A stretch of DNA of 63,729 nt, from positions 1 through 63,729 of the forward strand of contig JBHGUR010000037.1 of assembly GCA_048976805.1 (NCBI GenBank), read 5' to 3'. The position numbers and the translations under genes are program-made. The notes beneath the pieces were generated by a model. That model was not told where the DNA came from and searched no databases. It saw only the letters and a program-made list of their open reading frames with translations. Of this stretch, positions 43,701 to 50,980 are shown one piece after another. This DNA comes from Ectobacillus sp048976805. Its GTDB lineage: Bacteria > Bacillota > Bacilli > Bacillales > Bacillaceae_G. Each line of letters opens with the position of its first letter. Positions within the stretch are counted from its first letter, which is position 1.

Positions 43701-44738
43701 TCCGACAGCAAGTTCATCCTTTAAAAGGAGCGGAGCAATTGCATCTTCTTCAATAAACTTGGAATCCGAAACGAAAAATACATACAACGGCAGTTGAACA
43801 GGTTTTGCTTCGTAAGAGGAAGCGGCAATTTTTCTTGTATTCAATACCGGAAACAGCTGCTCAAGCAGCTTGGCTGCCATTTTCGGGCCGCGCGCCATAA
43901 AGCGGGATTCTTTATGCTCATTCCATACATGTGGCAGCCATCTCATCCATTCCCAGCTTTCTTTTTCTTCTTCCGAATACAGCGGCACGAGCTTTACTTC
44001 ATTCGGCGCATGATGTGTAACCATTTGCAGCGTCAGCACGCGGGCTGCATTTAAAATTTCTTTTCGCTCTCCTACAAGCCCTACTACCCTATTTTTTGTT
44101 AGAGATAATAGGGCAGGCACATTTTCAATTTCCAAATAATCATCCCGCACTTGCCGGGCTTCAGCAACGAGAGGATCAATTTCGTACCCCTCCTGCTCGG
44201 GAACGGTAATATCTACTTGAAACGGCCGTTTCCCTAAGCCAAGACGCAAGTTAAGGAAGTCTTGATCGTGCGGCGTCCTTTCCCACAATGAGCTATGCCG
44301 GCTATAAATGCGCTCTAGGCATTCAGCCGGGCTTGGATTGCACTCCAATAAATACCGCGCTTGTTTGACCTTCATTTCCTCAAGCTCTTCCCGATGAAGG
44401 TGCAATTGCTCCAAATATTTTTGCTGCATCGTTTCCACCTGCAGGCGATGGTTTTTCTTTTGCCGAAAATAAAGCATAATCGTAACGATATAAGAACCGG
44501 CCATCGGTATCGTTGACGCAAACATAAACAGCATATAGCTGCTATTTTGGCTCATTTTTTTAGAAATATAGTAATACAAAATAACAGTAACAACTGTAAA
44601 AATAAGTGGCACAACCATAGATTCAAACGAAAAATGCGGCGGTGCCGGCATATTCGGCGGGCGGTGAATGACGACTTTTCCGGTCGGAAGCTTAGACTTC
44701 ACGCGCGGCGCCCGCTGAAAATACGGCGATACATTCAT
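40680..44738 (-). CDS. essC: Type VII secretion FtsK/SpoIIIE ATPase (EssC/YukB type)
   Basis: A 1352-aa protein from ATG 44738 (GGGGAAAGGGAA upstream); an in-frame start at 44783 is less likely. Two transmembrane helices lie near residues 43-62 and 70-91 (VVPLIFTVVTVILYYYI). Three ATPase domains follow: D1 with Walker A GTTGSGKS (about 491-498) and Walker B VIVIDEFA, D2 with GMPGKGKT (about 828-835) and a weak FVCIDGYLQ, and D3 with GARVEGGKT (about 1107-1115) and VIVIDDGEA. N-terminal FHA domains of EssC are missing. The last ~24 residues are encoded by repeat C1. It is the secretion motor. Confidence 0.95.
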   Translation of the reverse strand: MNVSPYFQRAPRVKSKLPTGKVVIHRPPNMPAPPHFSFESMVVPLIFTVVTVILYYYISKKMSQNSSYMLFMFASTIPMAGSYIVTIMLYFRQKKNHRLQVETMQQKYLEQLHLHREELEEMKVKQARYLLECNPSPAECLERIYSRHSSLWERTPHDQDFLNLRLGLGKRPFQVDITVPEQEGYEIDPLVAEARQVRDDYLEIENVPALLSLTKNRVVGLVGERKEILNAARVLTLQMVTHHAPNEVKLVPLYSEEEKESWEWMRWLPHVWNEHKESRFMARGPKMAAKLLEQLFPVLNTRKIAASSYEAKPVQLPLYVFFVSDSKFIEEDAIAPLLLKDELAVGACTFLLADKKEDLPMECDWVVQVQKGKGRIIETHSSEEKNFDHRSAEFKVDVLALEDCERMARAMAPLRLRQSAAGSIPRVCTLLDLFQVKRMEELDVLKRWNENRYPQTLPVPIGVREGGKQVVLNIHDKIERKGHGPHGLMAGTTGSGKSEVIQSIIAALAITYHPHEMAFMLIDYKGGGMSNTFAELPHVIGTITNLEDHNVIQRAQISLNAELERRQKIFAKAGVQDIDEYYKTEWREKEPLPHFVIVIDEFAQLKKEEPEFMSELVSIAAIGRTLGVHLLLATQKPSGVVDEKIWTNSRFRICLRVQDDADSREMIDIPEASKINVPGRGYLMVGKKEILEFFQSAWSGAPYDPDDEENTEEAELALVNLSGAREVKKKVKKAVGKKKEKQLQALIRYIKETVEREGIKPLPGPWTEPLPGEFPLERFYPVRNWTKNEWEQNKEWLTPAVGIVDDVENQAQYMLPLDLSKGHLLIYGMPGKGKTAFLQTLMMSLMLTHSPEEVNLYAADFSRLLREYGRFPHVGGIVQEEETEKMSRMFRFLLKEVNKRKELFATEGATSLESYRRITGEKMSAIFVCIDGYLQFRTAFEAENELLGQLLREGAGYGVYFIITINQGTDMYDRYRNLMPLAVSFELADPSEYYYAVGRPAFAGTNLPPGRGFIKGNIPPYMFQAALPYIGGEEAERLRELRALAERMNSGWDGEAAQPIPMLPEQFTLADMEGLPKTKGEIAVGLEAEDLEIHSFSLEECGNVLVGARVEGGKTSTLQTITLSLAKEKTPEQLSLYLIDLNPKPTGLFALKKLPHVKGFAGDEQQMAAMFQEIAAVMDERQGVNPLLTEGFNEPNRDGGTIVIVIDDGEAFAQQISYSYDVKDIVERIARQGRDKGIYIVMAGTLSNLSNYSHESWFGEFKKKYAGYMLGSTFNNDVYFYNIRLSHQETDQELPPGEGYFIKRKHIKVKTALPAASPKELEQQVEGLIYKYKLKKEHKTFLSKGERASGYA

Positions 44739-44764
44739 TTCCCTTTCCCCTCTTCCTGTTCTCT

Positions 44765-45139
44765 CTATTCTATCAGCTTCCATACATATTCTTTATTTGG
44801 CTCTGAATCTTGCGGGGCAAAAAATGGAGCTGGCTTTGGCACTCCAGGCTTTGGTTCAGGCCGGGCTGGCTGCAGAGGTATTATTTGCGAAGGACATAGC
44901 CGCAAATAGCAGCCGTCCCAAATGTTTGCCTCTACAAGCCGCTCCTTTCGCCCGAGCTGCTGCCATTGTTTTTTATCAAACGAGTATTCTAAACTATACG
45001 CCTCGTTTCTCCATTGATATTCCATGCCGTCCAGTTCATATAGCTCTTCGACCACTTGTGCTGCCGCAGCGCTGTTAAAAAGCTCAATATCTATTTCTTC
45101 CGACTGTTTCGAAATATATGTAACAATAATAGATTCCAC
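44765..45139 (-). CDS. YukD/EsaB-like ubiquitin-fold protein with C-terminal extension
   Basis: A 124-aa protein. Residues 1-82 fit the small beta-grasp (YukD/EsaB) fold: MESIIVTYISKQSEEIDIEL, a helix (AAQVVEELYELDGM), and a last strand (WDGCYLRLCPSQIIPL). A proline-rich extension (PARPEPKPGVPKPAPFF) follows, unlike the 80-aa EsaB proteins. EsaB/YukD is a cytoplasmic regulator of type VII secretion. ATG 45139 follows GGAAGG; the gene is 3 nt from the phosphatase gene and 26 nt from essC. Confidence 0.8.
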   Translation of the reverse strand: MESIIVTYISKQSEEIDIELFNSAAAAQVVEELYELDGMEYQWRNEAYSLEYSFDKKQWQQLGRKERLVEANIWDGCYLRLCPSQIIPLQPARPEPKPGVPKPAPFFAPQDSEPNKEYVWKLIE

Positions 45140-45142
45140 TGC

Positions 45143-45940
45143 CTATCTTCCTTCCCTTACGAAAATATCCAGTAAACATACATCATCGCTTGTCGGGGCT
45201 TGCTGGCTTTTTTGGACAAGCTGCTCCAGCTCAGCTTCATGCGGCATATGAATATAGTTATCTAGCAGCGCAAGGCCGTCTGAGTAAATAGCAACACGGT
45301 TAATAGCTTCTGATATGTGCCATTGTCTCACAAACACAGTTGGTTTTCCGCCCACGCACCCTTGCTTGGACGACCAACGCTCTGATGTATGAAGCGTATC
45401 TCCCAACAAATATGTTTGTTCGCTCCCGCTTCCAAAGAGGCGAATGCGCAAGTCTCCTTGATAAGCGAGAACGAGCTTCACCTGTTCTCCCTCTACATCG
45501 ATTCGGCCGCACACATACATCGTTTCGCTTCCGTGTTTTCGCTTCTCCTCCAACACCTCGCGCAACAGCCCTGTAACAAAGTCCGGCAACGGGTGCTGAT
45601 TCACGGCCGCTGTGCCTTCCCGCGTCAAGTCTTGTAAATATTGAAAGAGAGACTCCTGCAGCATATGCGCTTCTCTTTCTGCTCTTAAAGCCTGCAGCCA
45701 ATCTACTAACCTCTCCCCTAAAAAACGAGCCGCTACATCGCCGCAAAACGACAGGCTCACCCCGTCGCATACAGCAAACATAATCGACTGATTTTCTATG
45801 AAAAACGAAAAATAATCTTGCCCGATATCATTTTCTGCTTGCGTTTCTCTCGCTCTTCTATATGTATAACGACACAAAAAATGCTGCTTCTCTACCGTAT
45901 GTATCGGCATTTCTCTCTCTTGCAGGCTAATAACTCTCAT
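45143..45940 (-). CDS. PP2C-type Ser/Thr phosphatase
   Basis: A 265-aa protein with PP2C motifs: DIGQDYFSF (D42 area), FAVCDGVSLSFCGDVAARF (metal Asp at about 59), YSDGLALLDN and DDVCLLDI (the remaining metal aspartates). It is cytoplasmic with no membrane helix. It is translated just before the YukD-like gene (3-nt gap) and 11 nt after the VWA gene. It probably reverses phosphorylation by the operon's kinase; that link is inference from position. Confidence 0.93.
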   Translation of the reverse strand: MRVISLQEREMPIHTVEKQHFLCRYTYRRARETQAENDIGQDYFSFFIENQSIMFAVCDGVSLSFCGDVAARFLGERLVDWLQALRAEREAHMLQESLFQYLQDLTREGTAAVNQHPLPDFVTGLLREVLEEKRKHGSETMYVCGRIDVEGEQVKLVLAYQGDLRIRLFGSGSEQTYLLGDTLHTSERWSSKQGCVGGKPTVFVRQWHISEAINRVAIYSDGLALLDNYIHMPHEAELEQLVQKSQQAPTSDDVCLLDIFVREGR

Positions 45941-45950
45941 AACGTCCCCC

Positions 45951-46715
45951 TTAACGAACCGGCGTCGCCGCGGACATTTGGAATCCTAATGAAACTAAAT
46001 CCGCGCTCGTGCCAGGAAGCATCATTAACGCTCCTTCCTGAATGCTGTACCCTGTCTCAATCATCATCTCGCGGTAGCTTTCCGGTATCACGGACGACAT
46101 GCTTTTTAGCTTATTTCCGTAATCTTCTTGAAACATTGTGTCTGGCATAATCCCTAGCCATTTTTTTGAGTTCGCAATTGGCTCAGCCAAAATTTCATCT
46201 GAAATAAAGATATTTTCTACTAATACCTTTCCGTCCGGAACGCCCATCTCCATAATCCGCCTAACAATCGGCTCCGGGTCTTCTCCCGTCGAAGCGCCGT
46301 CCGTCATATGGCATACGAGCGGCGCCGGGCAGTTTTGCAAATTCGGCAGCTCCTGCTGCAATAGCCTTTCTACTACAGAAAATGCTTTGGCTGAGTTGGT
46401 AAGGCGCTGCGTTTGAATATTATCAAGCGGGCGCATCCGCGCTACTTCATCTATGTTCTTCACGCCCCCAAGCAAGTCATATACATGGTCGCTGTAAGCT
46501 AATATAGAAATACGGTAACGCGGGGATAATCTGCTTCCTTTTGTAGAACGAAATACCATTTGCCGAATTGCTGCCGCCAAGGCATCGGTTACCACGTCGA
46601 TTCTTCGCTTCTGTTCGCCCCCGGCTTCCATGAGCTGGTTCATGGAAGCACTCACATCTAAAAGGTAAATAATATAAGCCGGCGTCTGCTGCGTTGCTTG
46701 AACTTGATAATCCAA
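45951..46715 (-). CDS. von Willebrand factor A domain protein
   Basis: A 254-aa single VWA domain. The MIDAS motif is LLDVSASMNQLM (DxSxS at about 20-24), with the distal T and D in CHMTDGASTGED. Such cytoplasmic VWA proteins act as metal-dependent scaffolds and commonly occur with PP2C and kinases in TerD-type and secretion-linked gene sets. No signal peptide is present. It lies 11 nt from both neighbours. Confidence 0.93.
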   Translation of the reverse strand: MDYQVQATQQTPAYIIYLLDVSASMNQLMEAGGEQKRRIDVVTDALAAAIRQMVFRSTKGSRLSPRYRISILAYSDHVYDLLGGVKNIDEVARMRPLDNIQTQRLTNSAKAFSVVERLLQQELPNLQNCPAPLVCHMTDGASTGEDPEPIVRRIMEMGVPDGKVLVENIFISDEILAEPIANSKKWLGIMPDTMFQEDYGNKLKSMSSVIPESYREMMIETGYSIQEGALMMLPGTSADLVSLGFQMSAATPVR

Positions 46716-46726
46716 TTTCCATCCTC

Positions 46727-46996
46727 CTATTTTTCCTGTAAATGCTCCTGATAGGCTTTTTCATCTTCATCTTGATAGCCTGTAAACACGACGGCGGCGA
46801 TATCTTGATGATTGAACACATAGGAATAGTCCGGATTGATATACCCTTCCGGATACAGGCATCCTACATAATCGTAGATTTCTGTTTTAGACGCCGCCAG
46901 AACTTGTCTGCGCCCATAAATCATTAATTTTTTCGTGCCTTCTTTTAAAATTACAACCGAACCAATCGGCAATAATGCTTGTTCCATTCCTTTCAC
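46727..46996 (-). CDS. DUF4176 protein, type VII-associated
   Basis: An 89-aa beta-rich protein: ALLPIGSVVILKEGTKKLMI, YGRRQVLAASKTEIYDYVGC, YPEGYINPDYSYVFNHQDIA. This is the DUF4176 pattern, a family found in type VII secretion gene clusters of Firmicutes with no assigned activity. ATG 46996 follows AGGTGAAAGG. It sits second in the operon. Confidence 0.85.
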   Translation of the reverse strand: MKGMEQALLPIGSVVILKEGTKKLMIYGRRQVLAASKTEIYDYVGCLYPEGYINPDYSYVFNHQDIAAVVFTGYQDEDEKAYQEHLQEK

Positions 46997-47016
46997 CTGT
47001 TCCCCTCATTAAATCT

Positions 47017-47835
47017 CTATATAATGGATATGGATGGCTGCTTAGTACGGATAATAACGTTTTTCATCTCGTTCAAAAATTCCGAACAAGAAACCGAACG
47101 CAGCTCTACATATTCCATATACTGCTTTTCTATATTTGTAGCAATCCAATTTCCGCCCTCGTGGCAGAGCAAGCGCAAATTGTTAATGCGCCACTCTCCC
47201 TTGATATGATAAAACGCGGTAAACTGCCCGTAATACTCGCATTCTTTAATCGCTTTGGCAAGTATGCTTGCCATCTCGCGCGGAACATTCTTTTTCTGTA
47301 AAATGTCTCCTATATGCTTTACGCTATAATATTCTCTTTCGTCAAGTAAATCGGCAAATACTTCTAAAGGAAGCGTGATGGTACCGTCATAGATAGGCGG
47401 CTTCTCCTGCGGGCGCATCATATCTAAAATTTCATTCCACGTTTGCGCCGGATTTCCCCGCTCGCGCAGCACATATGATAGGCGGTCTCCTTCTTCAAAT
47501 ACCCGGCTTTCAATTACTTTGCGCGCGCTTAAGTAAAAATAGCATTCTTCCTGCTTCCCGCCGCGTTCCGATTGCAGCCAAAACGTCATGTTCGTTTTCG
47601 TACAAATTCTCATATATTCCAATAGTTCCGGCATAAGCTCCGGTTCATCGTTTTTATACACAATATAGCCTTTTTGAACAAGGGACCCGGCAGCGCGCTT
47701 CATCCCCGCTTCAATCTCCTCTATCCAATAGCCTAAAAAAGGATCCGGCACCCCGATAAGGGCATTGCATCTAAATAGGCTGGCAAGGAAAAAGAACTCT
47801 TCATTCGTCAGCTCTATCCCTTTTTTTATATTCAT
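47017..47835 (-). CDS. First gene of the type VII-like operon, 272 aa, unknown
   Basis: A 272-aa soluble protein: NIKKGIELTNEEFFFLASLF at the start, a mixed alpha/beta middle (WLQSERGGKQEECYFYLSAR), and a strand-rich end (EYVELRSVSCSEFLNEMKNV). The position and layout resemble EspG-like or DUF5081-type proteins of type VII loci, which act as substrate chaperones, but I cannot show this by residue. AAAAGGAG precedes ATG 47835. The gene is transcribed from the promoter at 47959-47987 through a structured leader. Confidence 0.65.
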   Translation of the reverse strand: MNIKKGIELTNEEFFFLASLFRCNALIGVPDPFLGYWIEEIEAGMKRAAGSLVQKGYIVYKNDEPELMPELLEYMRICTKTNMTFWLQSERGGKQEECYFYLSARKVIESRVFEEGDRLSYVLRERGNPAQTWNEILDMMRPQEKPPIYDGTITLPLEVFADLLDEREYYSVKHIGDILQKKNVPREMASILAKAIKECEYYGQFTAFYHIKGEWRINNLRLLCHEGGNWIATNIEKQYMEYVELRSVSCSEFLNEMKNVIIRTKQPSISII

Positions 47836-47885
47836 TGTACGAATCTCCTTTTAATAAAACGCAATTATAAAAAACATATATCCGT

Positions 47886-47946
47886 AAAAAGCCCTTGCTT
47901 TGCAAGTGCCTTATCACCGGAAAAACTATCTCCCTGCTGATAAGGC
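47886..47946 (-). promoter_or_regulatory. Candidate attenuator in the type VII-like operon leader
   Basis: On the minus strand, a first hairpin GCCTTATCA...TGATAAGGC (47946-47908) overlaps by a few bases a second, terminator-like one, GGCACTTGC-AAA-GCAAGGGC followed by TTTTT (47909-47886). The two cannot form fully at the same time. It lies 50 nt before the first gene. Confidence 0.5.
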
Positions 47947-47958
47947 TTCACTTTATCT

Positions 47959-47987
47959 ATTATACTTTACATCACAGCCCCTCTCAA
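47959..47987 (-). promoter_or_regulatory. Sigma-A promoter of the type VII-like operon
   Basis: TTGAGA at 47987-47982, a 17-bp spacer, TATAAT at 47964-47959. Confidence 0.75.
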
Positions 47988-48023
47988 TGAAGCGAGGGCT
48001 TTCTCAATTTTTTCAAAAAATAA

Positions 48024-48168
48024 GACTCTGTTAAAGGCTAATGTTGGTTTGGATTCATTTGTTGATTTGGAACGAAGGGCGGCGACTCCAGCGGGAAAAG
48101 CGGCTCGGCCCCGCCCGCGGAAAGCGCCCGCCTGTAGTGGAAAATCAACAATCAAGTTTAACAGAGCC
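48024..48168 (+). repeat. Family A element (A5)
   Basis: A 145-bp element, GACTCTGTTAAAGG to TTTAACAGAGCC, with a perfect 8-bp duplication AAAAATAA (48016-48023 and 48169-48176). It lies upstream of the type VII-like promoter. Confidence 0.93.
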
Positions 48169-48173
48169 AAAAA

Positions 48174-48203
48174 TAAAAAAGAGACCAAATTCAGTCTCTC
48201 TTT
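48174..48203 (-). terminator. Terminator after the predicted immunity gene
   Basis: AGAGAC-TGAATTTG-GTCTCT followed by TTTTTAT on the minus strand. Confidence 0.75.
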
Positions 48204-48231
48204 GTATTTTAACCCATTTTTTTAATTCTGT

Positions 48232-48873
48232 TTAGAGTGAAGTACCGCACATTTTTCGAACGTACCAGTAATAATAGAGATACATCATAAAATAAACGAA
48301 TACAACAGCAAACAAGGAATACAATGCGATTAATACTTGATAAACCATATTTTCTCCCGTAATGGAAAGAAATATGTTCGCCGCTACATATCCTATTCCT
48401 GACAATATACCAGCCATAAGAAAAGAACCGCTCTCTGTTTCCTCTGTCTGCTTCAGCCGTCTATAAAACTGTCCAATACTTAAACGGCCTACAAAAAATG
48501 CCATAATCATATAAACAGCAATAGAGCCGATGAAAAATAGCGGTGTGCTTATATTTAAGTATACATAAGCAAACTTTTGGATTAAAATAACGCTTCCGAC
48601 AGAGATGATAAAGCCGCATATTCCTAAGAACAAAACATGCTTCAATTGCCGCTCCCCGGGTTTGTCAAAGAACAACCATAATCCCCATAGATTACAAGCA
48701 ATAATTGGGGGAGCCATTAAATAAAAATATATTGCTTCAGCCGGCGGAAACCATGCAGGCAAAAGCAGCATGACATCCATCATAATGATAACAAAAGCGA
48801 TTATAATATCACGAATGCCAATTCTTAAAATAGCAGCCAAATACGACAATAATATATGTTTTTGATCATTCAT
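48232..48873 (-). CDS. Polytopic membrane protein, predicted immunity to the preceding effector
   Basis: A 213-aa protein with six hydrophobic helices (for example DIIIAFVIIMMDVMLLLPAW, HVLFLGICGFIISVGSVILI, and FAVVFVYFMMYLYYYW at the end). There is no recognised domain. It follows the glycine-zipper effector gene by 49 nt in the same operon, the arrangement of toxin then membrane immunity protein seen for membrane-depolarising T7SS toxins such as S. aureus TspA. The immunity role is inference; a general membrane protein remains possible. A terminator closes the unit. Confidence 0.6.
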   Translation of the reverse strand: MNDQKHILLSYLAAILRIGIRDIIIAFVIIMMDVMLLLPAWFPPAEAIYFYLMAPPIIACNLWGLWLFFDKPGERQLKHVLFLGICGFIISVGSVILIQKFAYVYLNISTPLFFIGSIAVYMIMAFFVGRLSIGQFYRRLKQTEETESGSFLMAGILSGIGYVAANIFLSITGENMVYQVLIALYSLFAVVFVYFMMYLYYYWYVRKMCGTSL

Positions 48874-48922
48874 CTTATTCCCCCTAACTGATGGCCACTT
48901 CTTGAAGTCCTTCTCTAAGGTC

Positions 48923-50002
48923 TTAATCTATATATTTTAATTTGTCTGCCATAAAGAGTTTTAACCTATCTTTTACCGAATCTGCCTCGCCATCTCCATT
49001 TTTATCATCTTCAAATTCAATCCCGTCAAATATATAGCTTGCACCTACAGATACTCCAAATCCAATTGCGCCGCCGATGGCTGTACCCAATGGCCCGCCA
49101 ATTGCTGTACCGACTGCTGCACCGACATACGTACTTCCAGCGGTAGTCCCAACTCCCACTCCAACATCTACAGCAGCATCAGCAATAAATTTGCTTGCAG
49201 GTGCATCATCCTTCCAGTTATCATACGAGTCTTCTGCAAGCTCCAAGCCTGCGCCAATATATCCAAGCGCATTATTTTTAAATTTCAATGAATCTGCCGC
49301 TAATGTTCCTGGGGATTCCAAGTAGCGTCGCACCTCATCCACTTGCAGTGCCTCTTCTAAAGGCAGTTTTGTTTTTCGAATTAAATTGTGCCCATCTCCA
49401 TCCTTTAACAAGGTACGTTTCGTAAAACGCACCATATCCTCTCCCTGGTTATTAACATAGGGATTTACACGAAATCCGGCACGATGGCGTTTCACAAGCT
49501 GCGCTGATTCAGTCCCGTCCTTAATGGTACCTGCAGCCGCAAGAATAGAGCCAGCCGGATTTTCCTTCCATTTATCCATCCCTCCGCCAAGTGGAGCAAA
49601 AAAGTCAAACGTCATTTTTGGATTGCTTATTTTTGCCCCTTTTACATTTTGCAGCTTACTGTACGCCAAAGCTGGCATAACGCTAGCAACCACGGCGCCA
49701 AACATGATAGAATTTGCGGTTGTCTCGTCTACATGGCGAAATTCCTTTGCTTTCCTTGAAAGAAAACGCGCCTGCTCTCCCAGCATCTCTACAAGCGCTC
49801 TTGATATGCGTTGCCATTCGCGCAAGCTTTGCTCAAGCTGCGCCTTTTGCGCGCTTTCCCATGAGGCCTGTTCAATGGCACGTGTTAGTTTTTCTGTTAG
49901 CTGCCGAAAATTGTTTTCTGTATCTCGAATCATTTGGCTCGCTTGCTCCAATTTACTCGGGTAAACCAATATACGACCCAATTCCCATTTCTCCCCTGCC
50001 AT
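48923..50002 (-). CDS. WXG-like N-terminus, glycine-zipper C-terminus: candidate type VII effector
   Basis: A 359-aa protein without signal peptide. Residues 1-95 form a WXG100-like helical hairpin (ASKMIR-type start LEQASQMIRDTENNFRQL, turn QASWESAQKA, second helix LVEMLGEQARFLSRKAKEF). The middle is not recognised. Residues about 265-335 are glycine-zipper helices (VGVGVGTTAGSTYVGAAVGT, AIGGPLGTAIGGAIGFGV), able to insert into membranes. A Ca-binding-like loop, DDKNGDGEADSVKD, lies close to the end. The combination matches pore-forming T7SS effectors. It is followed by a six-helix membrane protein. AGATCTT precedes ATG 50002, so the ribosome site is weak. Confidence 0.75.
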   Translation of the reverse strand: MAGEKWELGRILVYPSKLEQASQMIRDTENNFRQLTEKLTRAIEQASWESAQKAQLEQSLREWQRISRALVEMLGEQARFLSRKAKEFRHVDETTANSIMFGAVVASVMPALAYSKLQNVKGAKISNPKMTFDFFAPLGGGMDKWKENPAGSILAAAGTIKDGTESAQLVKRHRAGFRVNPYVNNQGEDMVRFTKRTLLKDGDGHNLIRKTKLPLEEALQVDEVRRYLESPGTLAADSLKFKNNALGYIGAGLELAEDSYDNWKDDAPASKFIADAAVDVGVGVGTTAGSTYVGAAVGTAIGGPLGTAIGGAIGFGVSVGASYIFDGIEFEDDKNGDGEADSVKDRLKLFMADKLKYID

Positions 50003-50110
50003 AAGATCTATTTCTAGTTTCCTGCTTTTTCTATATATATTGAAACTTCTATCAGCAAATGGCGGTTCCTCCGCTGCGCTTTAACCGGCTAAATGCTGCT
50101 ATGATAGCTT

Positions 50111-50140
50111 ATTATACATTACAAAAAATGCCTGCCACAA
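50111..50140 (-). promoter_or_regulatory. Candidate promoter of the effector gene
   Basis: TTGTGG at 50140-50135, an 18-bp spacer and TATAAT at 50116-50111, 110 nt before ATG 50002. Confidence 0.45.
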
Positions 50141-50183
50141 TATTTTTCAATGATTATAAAAGGAGCTTGTCCATCTCATATCT

Positions 50184-50786
50184 TTATTGATACCGCAGCG
50201 CTATCTCGCCTAGGCTCCGCTCTTTCGTGCCTTCTCCTATCGCAGTAAAATTCCAGCCCTTATCATCTTTATAAAGCTCGCCTAAAATAAGGGCGGTTTT
50301 TCCAGCTTCATGTTCAGTTAAATCGAAGCGAAGCAGTTCTTCTTTCGTTTCAGCATCCTGAATCCGTATATACGCGTTGCGAATCATTCCGAAATCCTGC
50401 TCCCGTTCTGCGCAATCATAAATATTTACTACAAAAATGAGCTGATTGATACGCCCCGGCAATCTATTCAAATCTATTAATATCGTTTCATCATCGCCGC
50501 TTCCAACCCCGGTCATATTATCGCCCAAATGCATAATGCTCCCGCACGAAGAAAGCTTATTGCCGAAGTAAATGATATCTTTTTTATGCAAAAATCGGCC
50601 GTTTTCCAGCATCAATACGGAGGCATCACAGTCAATATCCGCTTTTCCCCTTAAAATGGCCCCCAAAAAGCCGAACGGCTTGTTCAGGGGGTCCCACCCT
50701 AAACCTACCTGCAGTTTGGAAAGGCTGGGATATTCCTTTGTTAAAGCTACTTTCTCCCCTTTTTGCAAGGCAACCGGCATGCCCAT
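50184..50786 (-). CDS. TerD family protein
   Basis: A 200-aa TerD-domain protein with the start VALQKGEKVALTKEYPSLSK, GLGWDPLN, the Ca-binding IDCDASVLML and VGSGDDETILIDL, and a C-terminal FTAIGEGTKERSLGEIA. These match TerD/TerZ/CabC proteins that bind Ca2+ and belong to the Ter stress-response group, often with VWA and phosphatase genes. Those partners are present in the operon 3-5 kb downstream, but this gene is transcribed separately. Tellurite resistance cannot be assumed. Confidence 0.92.
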   Translation of the reverse strand: MGMPVALQKGEKVALTKEYPSLSKLQVGLGWDPLNKPFGFLGAILRGKADIDCDASVLMLENGRFLHKKDIIYFGNKLSSCGSIMHLGDNMTGVGSGDDETILIDLNRLPGRINQLIFVVNIYDCAEREQDFGMIRNAYIRIQDAETKEELLRFDLTEHEAGKTALILGELYKDDKGWNFTAIGEGTKERSLGEIALRYQ

Positions 50787-50954
50787 TCTCCCCTTTTTTT
50801 ATATTTCTCTTAATTTTAACATTTGCTCCTGTTTAAGAAAAAGGAGTTTTATTTTTGGGTTTAATTATTGTCTGGATTGGTTGAATTCATCGTAAATTCT
50901 TATTAATAATTCTCAATTTAAGAAGAATTTTAGCACTCCACAGCTACGTACATG

Positions 50955-50980
50955 AAAAAAAGTGCCGAATTCGGCACTTT
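50955..50980 (-). terminator. Terminator of proS
   Basis: AAAGTGCCGAATTCGGCACT then TTTTTTCAT on the minus strand, directly after the stop. Confidence 0.85.

Noticed and set aside
45300..45770. 156-aa Arg-rich frame overlapping the PP2C gene
   Set aside because: A shadow of the phosphatase gene on the same strand, without domain likeness or ribosome site; unlike the intein case, it has no recognisable family motifs.
48001..48188. Recurrent small ORFs (LNLIVDFPLQADAFRG-type) at family A elements
   Set aside because: They have no constant start or ribosome site and only reflect the DNA of the repeat.
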